Shown: piece by piece, positions 1-7,496 of the stretch | Layout of the letters: each line of letters begins with the position of its first letter | How positions within the stretch are numbered: position 1 is the first letter of the stretch | From: Betaproteobacteria bacterium | GTDB taxonomy: Bacteria; Pseudomonadota; Gammaproteobacteria; Burkholderiales; Burkholderiaceae_E | Length of the DNA stretch: 15,091 bases | Assembly: GCA_009922405.1 (NCBI GenBank) | Contig: RFVZ01000036.1 | Span: 1-15,091 of the forward strand | Reading direction: 5' to 3' | Made by a program: the position numbers and the translations under genes | Notes under the pieces: generated by a model | Database searches by the model: none | Told to the model about the DNA's origin: nothing | The model's input: the letters and a program-made list of their open reading frames with translations, nothing else

Positions 1-351
1 AAAGTAAACCGACTCGGGGGGCACTGGCTCACCGCGTATCAGCTTGGCCATCACATCGGGCTCAGCCGTACGGATCGCCCTATTTTGCACAAAAATCAGG
101 TCTCCACCGTCGGTCTCGATCGTGTAGCGAGCGTCGAGCTCAGCCATCCGCTCGTTGACGATGAGCTGGAAATCAGCACCCCCGGCAAGCACGCGACCCG
201 TCCAGCCATTGCCATGCAATTGCCCTCCCAAGATTGGAATCATGCGTCGCACACCGTGGTGCGTTTGACCGACTTCATGAGGCTTGTCCACGAGCACCGA
301 CAGGTCGGCGAAAAAGTTCAGTTGGGGTGTTGGTAAGTTCAGCATGGGCAT
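1..351 (-). CDS. DUF3237 family protein, 3' end beyond window
   Basis: An open frame runs on the minus strand from ATG at 351 to the left edge with no stop, giving about 117 residues of a family usually near 150. Recognisable DUF3237 features in order are a GQTHHGVRRMIPILGG segment (HGxRRxIPIxGG type), VLAGGADFQLI, and AELDARYTIETDGGDLIFVQN. The family is a small beta-barrel-like protein of unknown biochemical function, often found near catabolic genes in Proteobacteria. A second ATG two codons downstream (345) is possible; the first has a weak CGGAA about 9 bases upstream. It is the last readable gene on this strand and is separated from its upstream neighbour by a palindrome-rich spacer, so it probably has its own promoter. 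The family call is fairly secure; no function is assigned. Confidence 0.85.
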   Translation of the reverse strand, partial: MPMLNLPTPQLNFFADLSVLVDKPHEVGQTHHGVRRMIPILGGQLHGNGWTGRVLAGGADFQLIVNERMAELDARYTIETDGGDLIFVQNRAIRTAEPDVMAKLIRGEPVPPESVYF

Positions 352-494
352 AGGGTATTCCGAAAGGTTAGCACTGCCCCCGATCAACGCACTGAGTTGG
401 GCCCAAAGCCGCCCAGGCGCTCGGCTACGGACCACCCTCCCCCCAAACTCCGGTAAACCGCGACCAAGGCGGTTGCCGTACCAACCTGTGCCTG

Positions 495-585
495 GATCAA
501 TTGATCAAGTAAGACCTAGTAAGGTCGGCGCTGAGACTGGGGATTCGCCGATCCCCGATCTCAGCGCTTCAGGGGTTCTAGACCC
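495..585. repeat. Cluster of four short palindromes in a spacer
   Basis: Four inverted repeats lie end to end: GATCAATTGATC (495-506, perfect), GACCT-AGTA-AGGTC (513-526), the long interrupted hairpin at 528-567, and GGGT-TCTAG-ACCC (573-585), the last touching the stop codon of the upstream minus-strand gene. The rest of the 352-584 spacer shows nothing else recognisable. The cluster may serve transcription termination, mRNA end processing, or protein binding for the DUF3237 gene promoter. Its role is inferred only from location. Confidence 0.45.
528..567 (-). terminator. Putative hairpin terminator after small minus-strand gene
   Basis: GCGCTGAGA (528-536) pairs perfectly with TCTCAGCGC (559-567). 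After a two-base mismatch, GGGGAT (539-544) pairs with ATCCCC (551-556), leaving a six-base loop. The hairpin starts 17 bases beyond the TAG stop at 585-587 in the direction of transcription. There is no clear run of T after it on the minus strand, so it is not a textbook rho-independent terminator. It could instead be an mRNA-stabilising hairpin. Confidence 0.35.
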
Positions 586-962
586 TAGGCCTTCACGTCT
601 AACAATGACCCAGCCGCTGTGTCATTCGGGGTCGCATTGCCGTAGCCCACTGCCGTGGGATTACTCGCTTTCGATGTCCGCGACGTGCGGGCGATCTCGA
701 CTTCTCTGACCGCAAGTTGCGCTGCCTGAAGGTCAACTTTTTGGACTGCTTGCAGCATCTTACCCACGGGCCCCAGCGGTTCGGGGTAAGACGACGAGAG
801 CTTTGCGGCAGCCTGCTGAGCCTTGCCAATGTCGCCGTCCTTGACAGCCGTCTCAACTCCCTTCAGCGCGGTTTGATGGTCTTGCATCTTCTTCCACTCA
901 GCGAGCCCGCGCGCGGCAGGCGCCATTTCCGCGGCCGCCATCTGCTGGATTTTTGAACTCAT
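585..962 (-). CDS. Small alanine-rich protein of unknown function
   Basis: This 125-residue protein was not recognised. It starts at ATG 962, chosen because GAGG sits about 5 bases upstream. A longer reading from TTG at 992 has no such support. Residues 1-95 are rich in Ala, Lys and Gln and look almost wholly helical (AAAEMAPAARGLAEWKKMQD, then KAQQAAAKL, then LQAAQLAVREVEIAR), as in a helix-hairpin or TPR-like repeat. The last 30 residues are Ser/Thr/Asn-rich and probably disordered. There is no signal peptide, membrane segment or Cys cluster. Codons mostly end in G or C as in neighbouring genes, which supports real coding. It is a single-gene unit between the LysR gene and the DUF3237 gene. 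Confidence 0.6.
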   Translation of the reverse strand: MSSKIQQMAAAEMAPAARGLAEWKKMQDHQTALKGVETAVKDGDIGKAQQAAAKLSSSYPEPLGPVGKMLQAVQKVDLQAAQLAVREVEIARTSRTSKASNPTAVGYGNATPNDTAAGSLLDVKA

Positions 963-1172
963 ACGAACCTCACACTCTCGAAAAGGAACCAAAGGCGAAC
1001 AACGCGCTGCCCGCTCTTAACGGATGGAAAACGGAGAGCACTCCATCGTTCAACGGCGAAGGCGGAGGAACGTTTAATGGCAAGGCCCAGAAGTGATTGG
1101 AGGCCCCGCCGGGGGTCTAGTTTCAACGATGTTTGAAGCGTCCCGGGTTTGAGTGACATTCGTCGGATTGAG

Positions 1173-2078
1173 TTAACCGACCACCAGATTGTGCTGTATC
1201 TCACTGAGTAGATGCTCACGAAAGACCGCGGCAATCGGCGACAGTTCGCGGCTTCGGAGGTAGACGAGATGCCATTTCGATGGGATAGGGAACCCAACAA
1301 CGGGAAGGATCTTCACTCCGGTATTGGCTGCCCGGCCCTCAAGCGCATGCCCTGAAAGGACTGCGAGTCCGAGGCCCCCTGCGACTGCTTCGCGAATGGC
1401 CTCGTTATTTCCAAGCTCAAGTCGCACAATTGGCCTGAACCGCTGCGCAGCAAAGTGGGCATCAACCGCCAAGCGGGTACCGGACCCGGGCTCACGCAAG
1501 ATAAAACGTTCTTGTTGCAGTTCTGCCAGTGAGATCTCATCGCGCCCCGCCAGTCGGTGTGTCGTGCTCGAGATCAAAACGAGTGGATTGGGCATGAGCT
1601 CGTCGTTGGCCAGATCGAATGTTTCGGGTGGCTTCGACATGATGTAGAGATCGTCCTGGTTTTCGCGCAATCGACCGATCACGCCGTCCCGATTCAGAAC
1701 CACCAGCGCGATCTCAATCTCCGGGTAGACCGCACAAAAGGTCCCCAATAATCGAGGTACAAAGTACTTAGCGGTGCTGACCACCGCGACTCGCAATCGG
1801 CCACGTGTCAATCCTTTGATTGCCGCCACGCGTTGCCCAAACCCCTCCCATTGGTCAGCGATCGCGCGAGCGGTGCGCGCCAGTTCCTCCCCCGCCTCAG
1901 TCAGCACGACGCGCCTGGATACCACCTCGTACAACGTCAACCCGATGGAGTCGGTCACCTCGCGCAGTTGCATCGATGCGGTGGGTTGGGTCACGTGCGT
2001 CCGGCGAGCGGCCGCACTGACGCTACCGGTTTCGGCCAGAGCCAGAAAAAGGCGTAACTGTCGAAAGGTGATATTCAT
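1173..2078 (-). CDS. LysR-family regulator, CbbR/CmpR-like, of inorganic carbon uptake
   Basis: A full-length 301-residue LysR-type transcriptional regulator. Residues 1-62 form the winged helix-turn-helix (FRQLRLFLALAETGSVSAAA, then VTQPTASMQL, then LTEAGEEL). Residues 90-295 form the periplasmic-binding-protein-like effector domain. The run GRLRVAVVSTAKYFVPRLLG followed by DDLYIMSKPP is typical of the CbbR/CmpR/RbcR branch, which senses metabolites of CO2 fixation and controls carbon fixation or bicarbonate transport. The start is ATG 2078; its ribosome-binding site is weak. It is divergent from the sbtA-like gene, the usual layout for a LysR protein controlling its neighbour, and a 16-bp palindrome lies between them. 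The family is certain. Control of the neighbouring transporter is a well-supported inference; the effector is unknown. Confidence 0.93.
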   Translation of the reverse strand: MNITFRQLRLFLALAETGSVSAAARRTHVTQPTASMQLREVTDSIGLTLYEVVSRRVVLTEAGEELARTARAIADQWEGFGQRVAAIKGLTRGRLRVAVVSTAKYFVPRLLGTFCAVYPEIEIALVVLNRDGVIGRLRENQDDLYIMSKPPETFDLANDELMPNPLVLISSTTHRLAGRDEISLAELQQERFILREPGSGTRLAVDAHFAAQRFRPIVRLELGNNEAIREAVAGGLGLAVLSGHALEGRAANTGVKILPVVGFPIPSKWHLVYLRSRELSPIAAVFREHLLSEIQHNLVVG

Positions 2079-2198
2079 CTAGTTTTATCAATGCTCATTG
2101 ATGAAATAATCTATTTTACTTGATACAACGATCACGATAGTCTGCACCCCGATGCCACCGAGCTTCCCCGAAACCCGATCAGAACCTGGGCAGATCCT
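2079..2198. promoter_or_regulatory. Divergent lysR/sbtA control region
   Basis: This 120-bp intergenic region is much more AT-rich than its surroundings between about 2080 and 2130, as expected for back-to-back promoters. It holds the palindrome at 2088-2103. No convincing -35/-10 pair could be fixed for either gene by eye, so promoter positions are not assigned. Confidence 0.6.
2088..2103. promoter_or_regulatory. Palindromic operator candidate for the LysR regulator
   Basis: ATCAATG-CT-CATTGAT is a perfect 7-bp inverted repeat. The symmetry extends outward with one mismatch to TTT and AAA, for about 11 bp per arm. It begins 10 bases upstream of the LysR start codon, a position fitting autorepression combined with activation of the divergent gene. 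The ATC/GAT half-sites resemble those of many LysR-type boxes, but the spacing (N10) is not a known consensus for a specific member. Confidence 0.5.
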
Positions 2199-3221
2199 TT
2201 GCAAAACCTGCTAGATCCGGCGATTCTCTTTTTTGTCTTCGGCGTAATTGCTGGAACGATCCGATCGAACCTCGAGATTCCGCCGGCCATCTCTCGTTTC
2301 TTGTCGCTTTACCTGTTGATGGCGCTGGGCTTAAAAGGCGGGTTTGCGTTATCCCATTCCGGCCTAAACGCAGCAGTTGCCGCAAGCCTTGGCGCTGCCG
2401 TCTTCCTGGCAATCTCGATTCCGATCGCCGGGTACCTGCTTCTACGTAAGCTCGTGTCGGGATTCGATGCAGCCGCGATTGCTGCGACCTATGGCTCAGT
2501 GAGCGCGGTGACATTCCTGACAGCAACGCAATATCTTGATAACCAATCGATACCGTATGGTGGCCACATGGCAGCCGCTATGGCGCTGATGGAATCGCCA
2601 GCCATCATTTTTGCAGTCCTCCTAGCCAATCGCATTCGAAGTCACGCACAGACGGACAAACCGTCCGGTACACCGTCCAGTAAACCGCCGCGCAAATCGA
2701 CCGACACACCGACCGAGGCGCAGACGGTCTCGGTCCGAAAGGTCTTGCATGAGTCATTCACCGATGGCGCTCAGCTCTTATTGCTCGGCGCAATGATCGT
2801 TGGCCTCATTAGCGGTGAAGCCGGCGAGCGCTCGATGCAACCCTTTGCGGTCGGCTTGTTCAAAGGAATGCTCTCGTTCTTCTTGCTCGATATGGGCCTG
2901 ATGGCCGCGCGAAGCTTCAGTCAGGCGAGCACCAAGCCCCCGCTTCTCGTCGTCTATGCCGTGCTGGCGCCAGCCATTCACGCCGCATTGGCCTTGGGAT
3001 TGGCGCTTCTTTTGCAACTGCCCGCCGGCGATGCCGCACTGCTCATGACACTCGCAGCGAGCGCTTCGTACATCGCTGTCCCCGCGGTACTCCGGATCGC
3101 GCTACCCGAGGCGAACCCGTCGCTCTATTTTGGGCTGAGCCTGGGCGTGACATTCCCCTTGAACATTCTTTTTGGGATACCCATCTACACCGCAGCCGCG
3201 CAAAAGATGCTCGGGAATTAG
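2199..3221 (+). CDS. sbtA: SbtA-type sodium-dependent bicarbonate transporter
   Basis: A 340-residue membrane protein of the Sbt_1 (DUF897) family, high-affinity Na+/HCO3- symporters of the inner membrane. It has two hydrophobic halves of about five segments each. They are joined by a polar Pro/Thr/Lys-rich loop at roughly residues 145-185, which matches the cytoplasmic linker of SbtA. Diagnostic motifs are YGSVSAVTF (98-106) followed by ALMESPAI in the first half, and LAASASYIAVPA then GVTFPLN in the second. The start is TTG 2199: upstream frames hold no ATG, and the protein then begins QNLLDPAILFF as homologues do; a CTGGG lies about 8 bases upstream. The LysR neighbour fits. The PII-like partner gene sbtB is absent from the window. 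Confidence 0.9.
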   Translation: MQNLLDPAILFFVFGVIAGTIRSNLEIPPAISRFLSLYLLMALGLKGGFALSHSGLNAAVAASLGAAVFLAISIPIAGYLLLRKLVSGFDAAAIAATYGSVSAVTFLTATQYLDNQSIPYGGHMAAAMALMESPAIIFAVLLANRIRSHAQTDKPSGTPSSKPPRKSTDTPTEAQTVSVRKVLHESFTDGAQLLLLGAMIVGLISGEAGERSMQPFAVGLFKGMLSFFLLDMGLMAARSFSQASTKPPLLVVYAVLAPAIHAALALGLALLLQLPAGDAALLMTLAASASYIAVPAVLRIALPEANPSLYFGLSLGVTFPLNILFGIPIYTAAAQKMLGN

Positions 3222-3228
3222 CATCCAA

Positions 3229-4410
3229 TCAATATGGATTGCGGTCAAAACGCTTGAGTCTCAGCGATGTCAGGGTTGCGATCGTCGACAAACCCAGACA
3301 GCTCCAGATTACGGGCTGGTAGCTATGGGTTAGGTCGAATACTGCGCCAGCCAACACGGGGCCGAGGAGATTGCCGAGCGCAGCCCCAGTGTAGAGCGTA
3401 CCGAGGATGCCCGAGATCGATCTCGCCCCGAACAGATCCATGCAGATCGCCGGTAGTAGCGCGACAATGCCTCCGTAGCTCAATCCAAACCACAGCGCAA
3501 AAAAGACCAGGCCCGGGTAGGACGCACCCAACGCCCAGGCAACAAAGGCGCAACCCATCGATAACTGCATCCAACAAAGCGCTGGAATACGCCCGATGCG
3601 ATCGGCAAGCGAACCCACACCAAACCGACCGATCAGGCTGCCGATACCGATCATGCCAACCAATCCGACTGATTGGGTCGGATCGATGCCAAGGTCCCGA
3701 GCTGCCGGGGACAGATGCGAAAACGGAATGAACATGATCGGGGCAGCGAGCACAGTCCCGAGGTAAAGCCACCAAAACGGTTGACTGGTCAGGGCTTCGC
3801 GAAGATTGACCCCGGGTCGGATTTGATTGCCTGACTGCCCCAGAGCCGGCGGCCGCTTCAGCCAAAAGGTTGTGAAGAGCCCCGCCAACAAAACGCCAGC
3901 CGCCAGTTCGCGCATGGTGTATCGCCAAGGTTGATCGGCCAACAGTGCCGCGATCAACATCGGAACCACCAAGGTTCCAGCCCCAACTCCGGAACTTGCA
4001 ATGCCGGCAGCGAGCCCACGTCGCACGCTGAACCAGGGTTGAACACTCGAAATCGCCGGTGTGTAAACCAATGCAATACCGAGCCCGACCATCAATCCAT
4101 AGCTCAGGTATACACTCGGCAGGGCCTCAGCCAGACTGGTCCACCACAGACCAGCCGCGATCAAAGCCATTCCAGAACCACAGACGATTCGGGGTCCAAA
4201 GCGATCCGTCAAAATCCCTGCTGCGGCGCCTAAAACAAAATAGGTCAGACCACAGATTCCAAAAATCCAGGAGATATCGGCACGCTCAGCTGCAAATTCA
4301 GCGGCAAACGATTCAAAGAAAGCGGCGAACGAGTACGAAACGCCGAAAATGATCGCCAGACTAAAGAAGGCGGCCCCGACGATGACCCAGGCGTATCGAG
4401 GTTCGGTCAC
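3229..4410 (-). CDS. MFS transporter, OFA/monocarboxylate type
   Basis: A 393-residue, 12-helix major facilitator protein. The N-terminal half has the loop 2-3 signature GILTDRFGPR and the C-terminal half its echo GSLADRIGRIP. The opening YAWVIVGAAFFSLAIIFGVS and FSVRRGLAAGIASSGVGAGT are typical of the oxalate/formate-antiporter-like (OFA) and monocarboxylate group, which carry small carboxylates. The start is GTG 4410, followed by TEPRYAWVI; no in-frame ATG or stop lies close upstream. Its stop is only 7 bases from that of the sbtA-like gene, which converges on it. It is divergent from the catabolic operon at 4576, so it may be co-regulated with it as a second importer. The substrate is unknown. 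Confidence 0.88.
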   Translation of the reverse strand: MTEPRYAWVIVGAAFFSLAIIFGVSYSFAAFFESFAAEFAAERADISWIFGICGLTYFVLGAAAGILTDRFGPRIVCGSGMALIAAGLWWTSLAEALPSVYLSYGLMVGLGIALVYTPAISSVQPWFSVRRGLAAGIASSGVGAGTLVVPMLIAALLADQPWRYTMRELAAGVLLAGLFTTFWLKRPPALGQSGNQIRPGVNLREALTSQPFWWLYLGTVLAAPIMFIPFSHLSPAARDLGIDPTQSVGLVGMIGIGSLIGRFGVGSLADRIGRIPALCWMQLSMGCAFVAWALGASYPGLVFFALWFGLSYGGIVALLPAICMDLFGARSISGILGTLYTGAALGNLLGPVLAGAVFDLTHSYQPVIWSCLGLSTIATLTSLRLKRFDRNPY

Positions 4411-4575
4411 TGCAATCGCATGGTCGATGAGCCCTGTGGGATGGCCTGAAGCCGTTGAGATCAGAACAATAACAAGGATCCAAACGACCCAGCCAAGACG
4501 CTACACTCAGTCAAGTCCGACAATCTCAATATTGGCTTCCCACGGTGGCTCTGGAGATTTAACCCTAGGAATCGT
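4411..4575. promoter_or_regulatory. Divergent promoter region, MFS gene / catabolic operon
   Basis: This 165-bp spacer between two divergent starts must hold the promoters of both units. It contains the 8-bp palindrome CAATATTG (4528-4535) and a widely spaced pair, TTGAGAT (4455-4461) and ATCTCAA (4523-4529), that could be regulator half-sites. AGGA at 4567-4570 is a good ribosome-binding site for the ATG at 4576. No local regulator gene adjoins this region. Confidence 0.4.
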
Positions 4576-5541
4576 ATGACCAAAAAATTTGCTTCCCAAG
4601 CGGATCTCGATGTAAAAAAAACCACCTTCGAGCAACTCTCCAATCACTGCTGGGCCTACACGGCAGAAGGCGACCCGAACACCGGCGTCATCATCGGCGA
4701 CGAGGCGGTGCTGATCTGCGATGCGTTGGCCACACCGGTCATGGCGCAAAACTTGATTGCAGAAATCCGCAAAGTGTCAGACAAGCCCATCAAATACGTC
4801 GTGCTGTCGCACTACCACGCCGTCCGCGTACTTGGCGCCTCCGGCTACAAGGCCGCCGGCATGCAGGAAATCATTGCCAGCAGGGGCACCTACGAGATGA
4901 TCGTGGAGCGTGGCGCACAGGACATGCAGTCGGAGTACGAACGCTTTCCCCGCTTGTTTGACGCGTTCGATTCGATTCCGGGCCTGACCTGGCCTACGCT
5001 CGTTTTTGAACGCGAAATGACGCTGTGGATGGGAAAGCTTGAAGTCAAAATCATGCACGTGGGTGCCGGCCACACCAAGGGCGACACCATTGTCTGGATA
5101 CCTTCTGAGAAAGTGCTGTTCTCGGGTGATCTGGTGGAAGCCGATGCGGCCTGCTATACCGGCGATGCGCAGCTGACCGAATGGCCCGCTACTTTGGACG
5201 CGCTCGCGGCATTGAAGCCCGAAAAAATGGTGCCCGGTCGTGGCCCCGCCTTGATCGGCTCCGAGCGTGTGCAGTCAGGTCTGGCCTACACCCGCGACTT
5301 TGTGTCCACCTTGCTGTCGTCGGCCAAAGAAGCCGTGGCCCAGAACATGAACTTGAACCAAGCCATGGCGCATTGCCGCAAGGCGATGGATCCGAAATTC
5401 GGGCAGGTATTCATTTATGAGCACTGTCTGCCTTTTAATGTGACCCGCGCCGTGGATGAAGCCAGCGGCATCAAACACCCGCGCATCTGGACGGCTGAGC
5501 GCGATCAGGAGATGTGGCACGCGCTCCAAGGCACCCACTGA
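4576..5541 (+). CDS. Metallo-beta-lactamase-fold protein with one reduced metal site
   Basis: A 321-residue MBL-fold protein and first gene of the plus-strand operon, with AGGA well placed before ATG 4576. The canonical HxHxDH is here H79-Y-H81-A-V83-R84: the first two His are kept, while the Asp and the last His are replaced by Val and Arg. H166 (GHTKGD) and D185 (FSGD) remain. The C-terminal His motif reads PGRGP with R222. Thus the three His of metal site 1 and the bridging Asp survive, while the other site-2 ligands are lost. That suggests a mononuclear metal enzyme or binding protein, not a classical dinuclear hydrolase. Residues 230-320 form an extra helical C-terminal region ending in a conserved-looking PRIWTAERDQEMW. 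The context implies a catabolic role with unknown substrate. Confidence 0.88.
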   Translation: MTKKFASQADLDVKKTTFEQLSNHCWAYTAEGDPNTGVIIGDEAVLICDALATPVMAQNLIAEIRKVSDKPIKYVVLSHYHAVRVLGASGYKAAGMQEIIASRGTYEMIVERGAQDMQSEYERFPRLFDAFDSIPGLTWPTLVFEREMTLWMGKLEVKIMHVGAGHTKGDTIVWIPSEKVLFSGDLVEADAACYTGDAQLTEWPATLDALAALKPEKMVPGRGPALIGSERVQSGLAYTRDFVSTLLSSAKEAVAQNMNLNQAMAHCRKAMDPKFGQVFIYEHCLPFNVTRAVDEASGIKHPRIWTAERDQEMWHALQGTH

Positions 5542-5547
5542 CACTCC

Positions 5548-7233
5548 ATGCTGAGTACGTACACCTACCCCCGTTACCCCTACGCCAAAGCCCCAGAGCA
5601 GTTGGGTGCCGCCGGGCACCGCTACCCTGTGGTGGTGGTTGGGGCCGGGCCAGTCGGGTTAGCGGCCGCGATTGATCTGGCCCAGTCAGGGTTGCCTGTG
5701 GTTTTGCTGGACGACGACGACACCGTCTCCGTCGGTTCACGTGGGCTTTGCTATGCCAAGCGCACCCTTGAAATTCTGGACCGACTGGGCGTGGGTGATG
5801 CCTGCGTGGACAAAGGGGTGAGTTGGAATGTCGGCCGCACCTTTTTCCGTGACGAGGAGGTCTACAACTTCAACTTGCGCCCCCAGGACGATCACAAACG
5901 CCCGGGCATGATCAATCTGCAGCAGTACTACCTGGAAGAATTCGCAATTAGGCGTGCCCAGGAATTACCCAATATAGACCTGCGATTCCAAAGTAAGGTC
6001 GTCGCAGTCAACCAGGATGCGCAGGCCGCTACGCTGCAAGTGGAAACACCCGAGGGCAGCTACAGCCTTGAAGCCGAATGGTTGGTGGTGGCTGACGGCG
6101 CACGCAGTAGCATTCGACGGATGATGGGTCTGGAAACCGAAGGCACCATTTTCATGGACCGGTTTCTGATCGCCGACGTCGTGATGAAGGCGGACTTCCC
6201 GACGGAGCGATGGTTCTGGTTTGATCCGCCCTTTCATCGCGGCCAATCGGTCTTGCTGCACCGCGAAGCCGACAACGTTTACCGGATCGATTTTCAGCTC
6301 GGCTGGCAGGCTGATCCGGAAGAAGAAAAAAAGCCCGAGAATGTCATTCCCCGAATCAAAGCCATGCTCGGTGACGACCATGAGTTTGAACTGGAATGGG
6401 TCAGCGTCTACACCTTCCAGTGCCGCCGTATGGCCCGCTTTAATCATGGGCGTTTGCTGTTTGCAGGCGACGCCGCCCATCAGATGTCACCCTTCGGTGC
6501 GCGGGGGGCCAACTCTGGCATTCAGGACACCGACAACCTGTGTTGGAAGCTCAAGTTGGTGATCGAGGGCAAGGCACCCAGCTCCTTACTCGAAAGCTTC
6601 TCGGACGAGCGCGTCATCGCGGCCGAAGAGAACATCCTGAATTCCACTCGGTCTACCGACTTCATCACGCCCAAGAGCAAGATATCGCTGACCTTCCGTA
6701 ACGCCGCGTTGATGCTGGCACGTGAGCATGCGTTTGCCCGGACACTCGTGAACTCCGGTCGCCTCTCGGTGCCCTCCGTATTGACGCAGTCGCACCTGAA
6801 TACACCCGACACCTCTGAGTTCGCGGGCAACATGGTGCCGGGTGCGGCGATGGACGACGCACCGATGCGTGAAACTGATACTGAAACTGAAGCCGACTTC
6901 TGGCTACTTGAGCGCGTGGGCAACCACTTCATGGCGCTGCTTTCAGTGAGTGATCCGAGCCAACTAGATGCTGCGACGGTTAAAGCATCGAGGGCACTGG
7001 CTGATGCGCCGATTCCGATTGAAGTGGTACTGGTGTCGCCCCATCCGGGTATCGCTCCGGGCGGCCTACGAGTCTTTGTGGATTGGAAGAACCGTTTCGC
7101 GGAACGGTTCGATGCGCAACCCGGTACCACCTACCTCATCCGCCCTGACCAGCACGTGGCAGCGCGCTGGCGTGCCTTTGATGCAAGCGCACTCAAGTCT
7201 GCCCTGGCCCGCGCAACCGGCAATTTGCAATGA
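5548..7233 (+). CDS. Class A FAD-dependent aromatic monooxygenase (PF01494)
   Basis: A 561-residue flavoprotein hydroxylase resembling MhpA/PheA-type group A monooxygenases, which use NAD(P)H and O2 to hydroxylate phenolic rings. The sequence shows the FAD-binding GAGPVG (32-37), the DG motif at D183-G184 (VVADGARSSIRR) and the GD motif at D308 (LLFAGDAAH) followed by SPFGARGANSGIQD. The C-terminal part (about 440-561) looks like the thioredoxin-like domain found in this class and ends YLIRPDQHVAARW. It starts 6 bases after the MBL stop with a poor ribosome-binding site, so translation is probably coupled. It is followed at once by the DUF2783 gene. The fold and reaction class are secure; the substrate is not readable. 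Confidence 0.92.
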   Translation: MLSTYTYPRYPYAKAPEQLGAAGHRYPVVVVGAGPVGLAAAIDLAQSGLPVVLLDDDDTVSVGSRGLCYAKRTLEILDRLGVGDACVDKGVSWNVGRTFFRDEEVYNFNLRPQDDHKRPGMINLQQYYLEEFAIRRAQELPNIDLRFQSKVVAVNQDAQAATLQVETPEGSYSLEAEWLVVADGARSSIRRMMGLETEGTIFMDRFLIADVVMKADFPTERWFWFDPPFHRGQSVLLHREADNVYRIDFQLGWQADPEEEKKPENVIPRIKAMLGDDHEFELEWVSVYTFQCRRMARFNHGRLLFAGDAAHQMSPFGARGANSGIQDTDNLCWKLKLVIEGKAPSSLLESFSDERVIAAEENILNSTRSTDFITPKSKISLTFRNAALMLAREHAFARTLVNSGRLSVPSVLTQSHLNTPDTSEFAGNMVPGAAMDDAPMRETDTETEADFWLLERVGNHFMALLSVSDPSQLDAATVKASRALADAPIPIEVVLVSPHPGIAPGGLRVFVDWKNRFAERFDAQPGTTYLIRPDQHVAARWRAFDASALKSALARATGNLQ

Positions 7234-7243
7234 CGGAAAGACC

Positions 7244-7468
7244 ATGCCACTGAACTTGCAACCCAACCTGTTCGAACCCGGCAAGCGGTACTTTCAGACA
7301 TTCACGGCAGGTGACGATTTTTACGAGGCATTGATCGAGACCCACCGGGATCTCACAGATGAACAGAGTGCCTTGGTCAATGCCAAACTTGTACTGCTTC
7401 TGTCCAACCATATTGGTGATCTGAGCGTATTGCGCGAGGCGATGCAAATCGCTCGTGACGCTGTCTGA
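7244..7468 (+). CDS. DUF2783 family small protein
   Basis: A 74-residue protein starting at ATG 7244, with GGAAAG placed 4-9 bases upstream and 10 bases after the monooxygenase stop. The segment DDFYEALIETHRDLTDEQSA followed by NAKLVLLLSNHIGD is characteristic of DUF2783. It is a soluble, largely helical protein without Cys. The family is uncharacterised. Members recur directly beside FAD-dependent oxidoreductases of this type, so it may be an accessory or stabilising subunit of the upstream monooxygenase; that is inference. The end MQIARDAV-stop leaves 28 bases before the next gene. Confidence 0.85.
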   Translation: MPLNLQPNLFEPGKRYFQTFTAGDDFYEALIETHRDLTDEQSALVNAKLVLLLSNHIGDLSVLREAMQIARDAV

Positions 7469-7485
7469 ATCTTTTGGGATCGTTT

Positions 7486-7490
7486 AGGAG
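7486..7490 (+). promoter_or_regulatory. AGGAG ribosome-binding site for the VOC gene
   Basis: AGGAG lies 6 bases before the ATC at 7497, an ideal Shine-Dalgarno spacing. The in-frame stop TAG at 7485-7487 overlaps it, so the reading frame cannot extend further upstream. This site decides the start of the next gene. Confidence 0.8.
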
Positions 7491-7496
7491 TCAGCC

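Noticed and set aside
284..709. 141-residue plus-strand open frame across the palindrome spacer
   Set aside because: It overlaps the DUF3237 start, the palindromes and the end of the small Ala-rich gene. Its composition is low-complexity Pro/Ser/Arg, typical of antisense GC-rich DNA.
1100..1122. GC-rich hairpin as terminator of the LysR gene
   Set aside because: The stem needs a G-T pair, lies over 50 bases past the stop and is not followed by a T run. The rest of the 963-1172 spacer shows no clear feature.
7089..7110. Perfect 8-bp inverted repeat GAACCGTT/AACGGTTC in the monooxygenase gene
   Set aside because: It lies inside well-conserved coding sequence far from gene ends, with no regulatory context; probably chance.
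6522..7130. 202-residue minus-strand open frame inside the monooxygenase
   Set aside because: Ser/Ala-rich shadow frame opposite a gene with clear FAD motifs.
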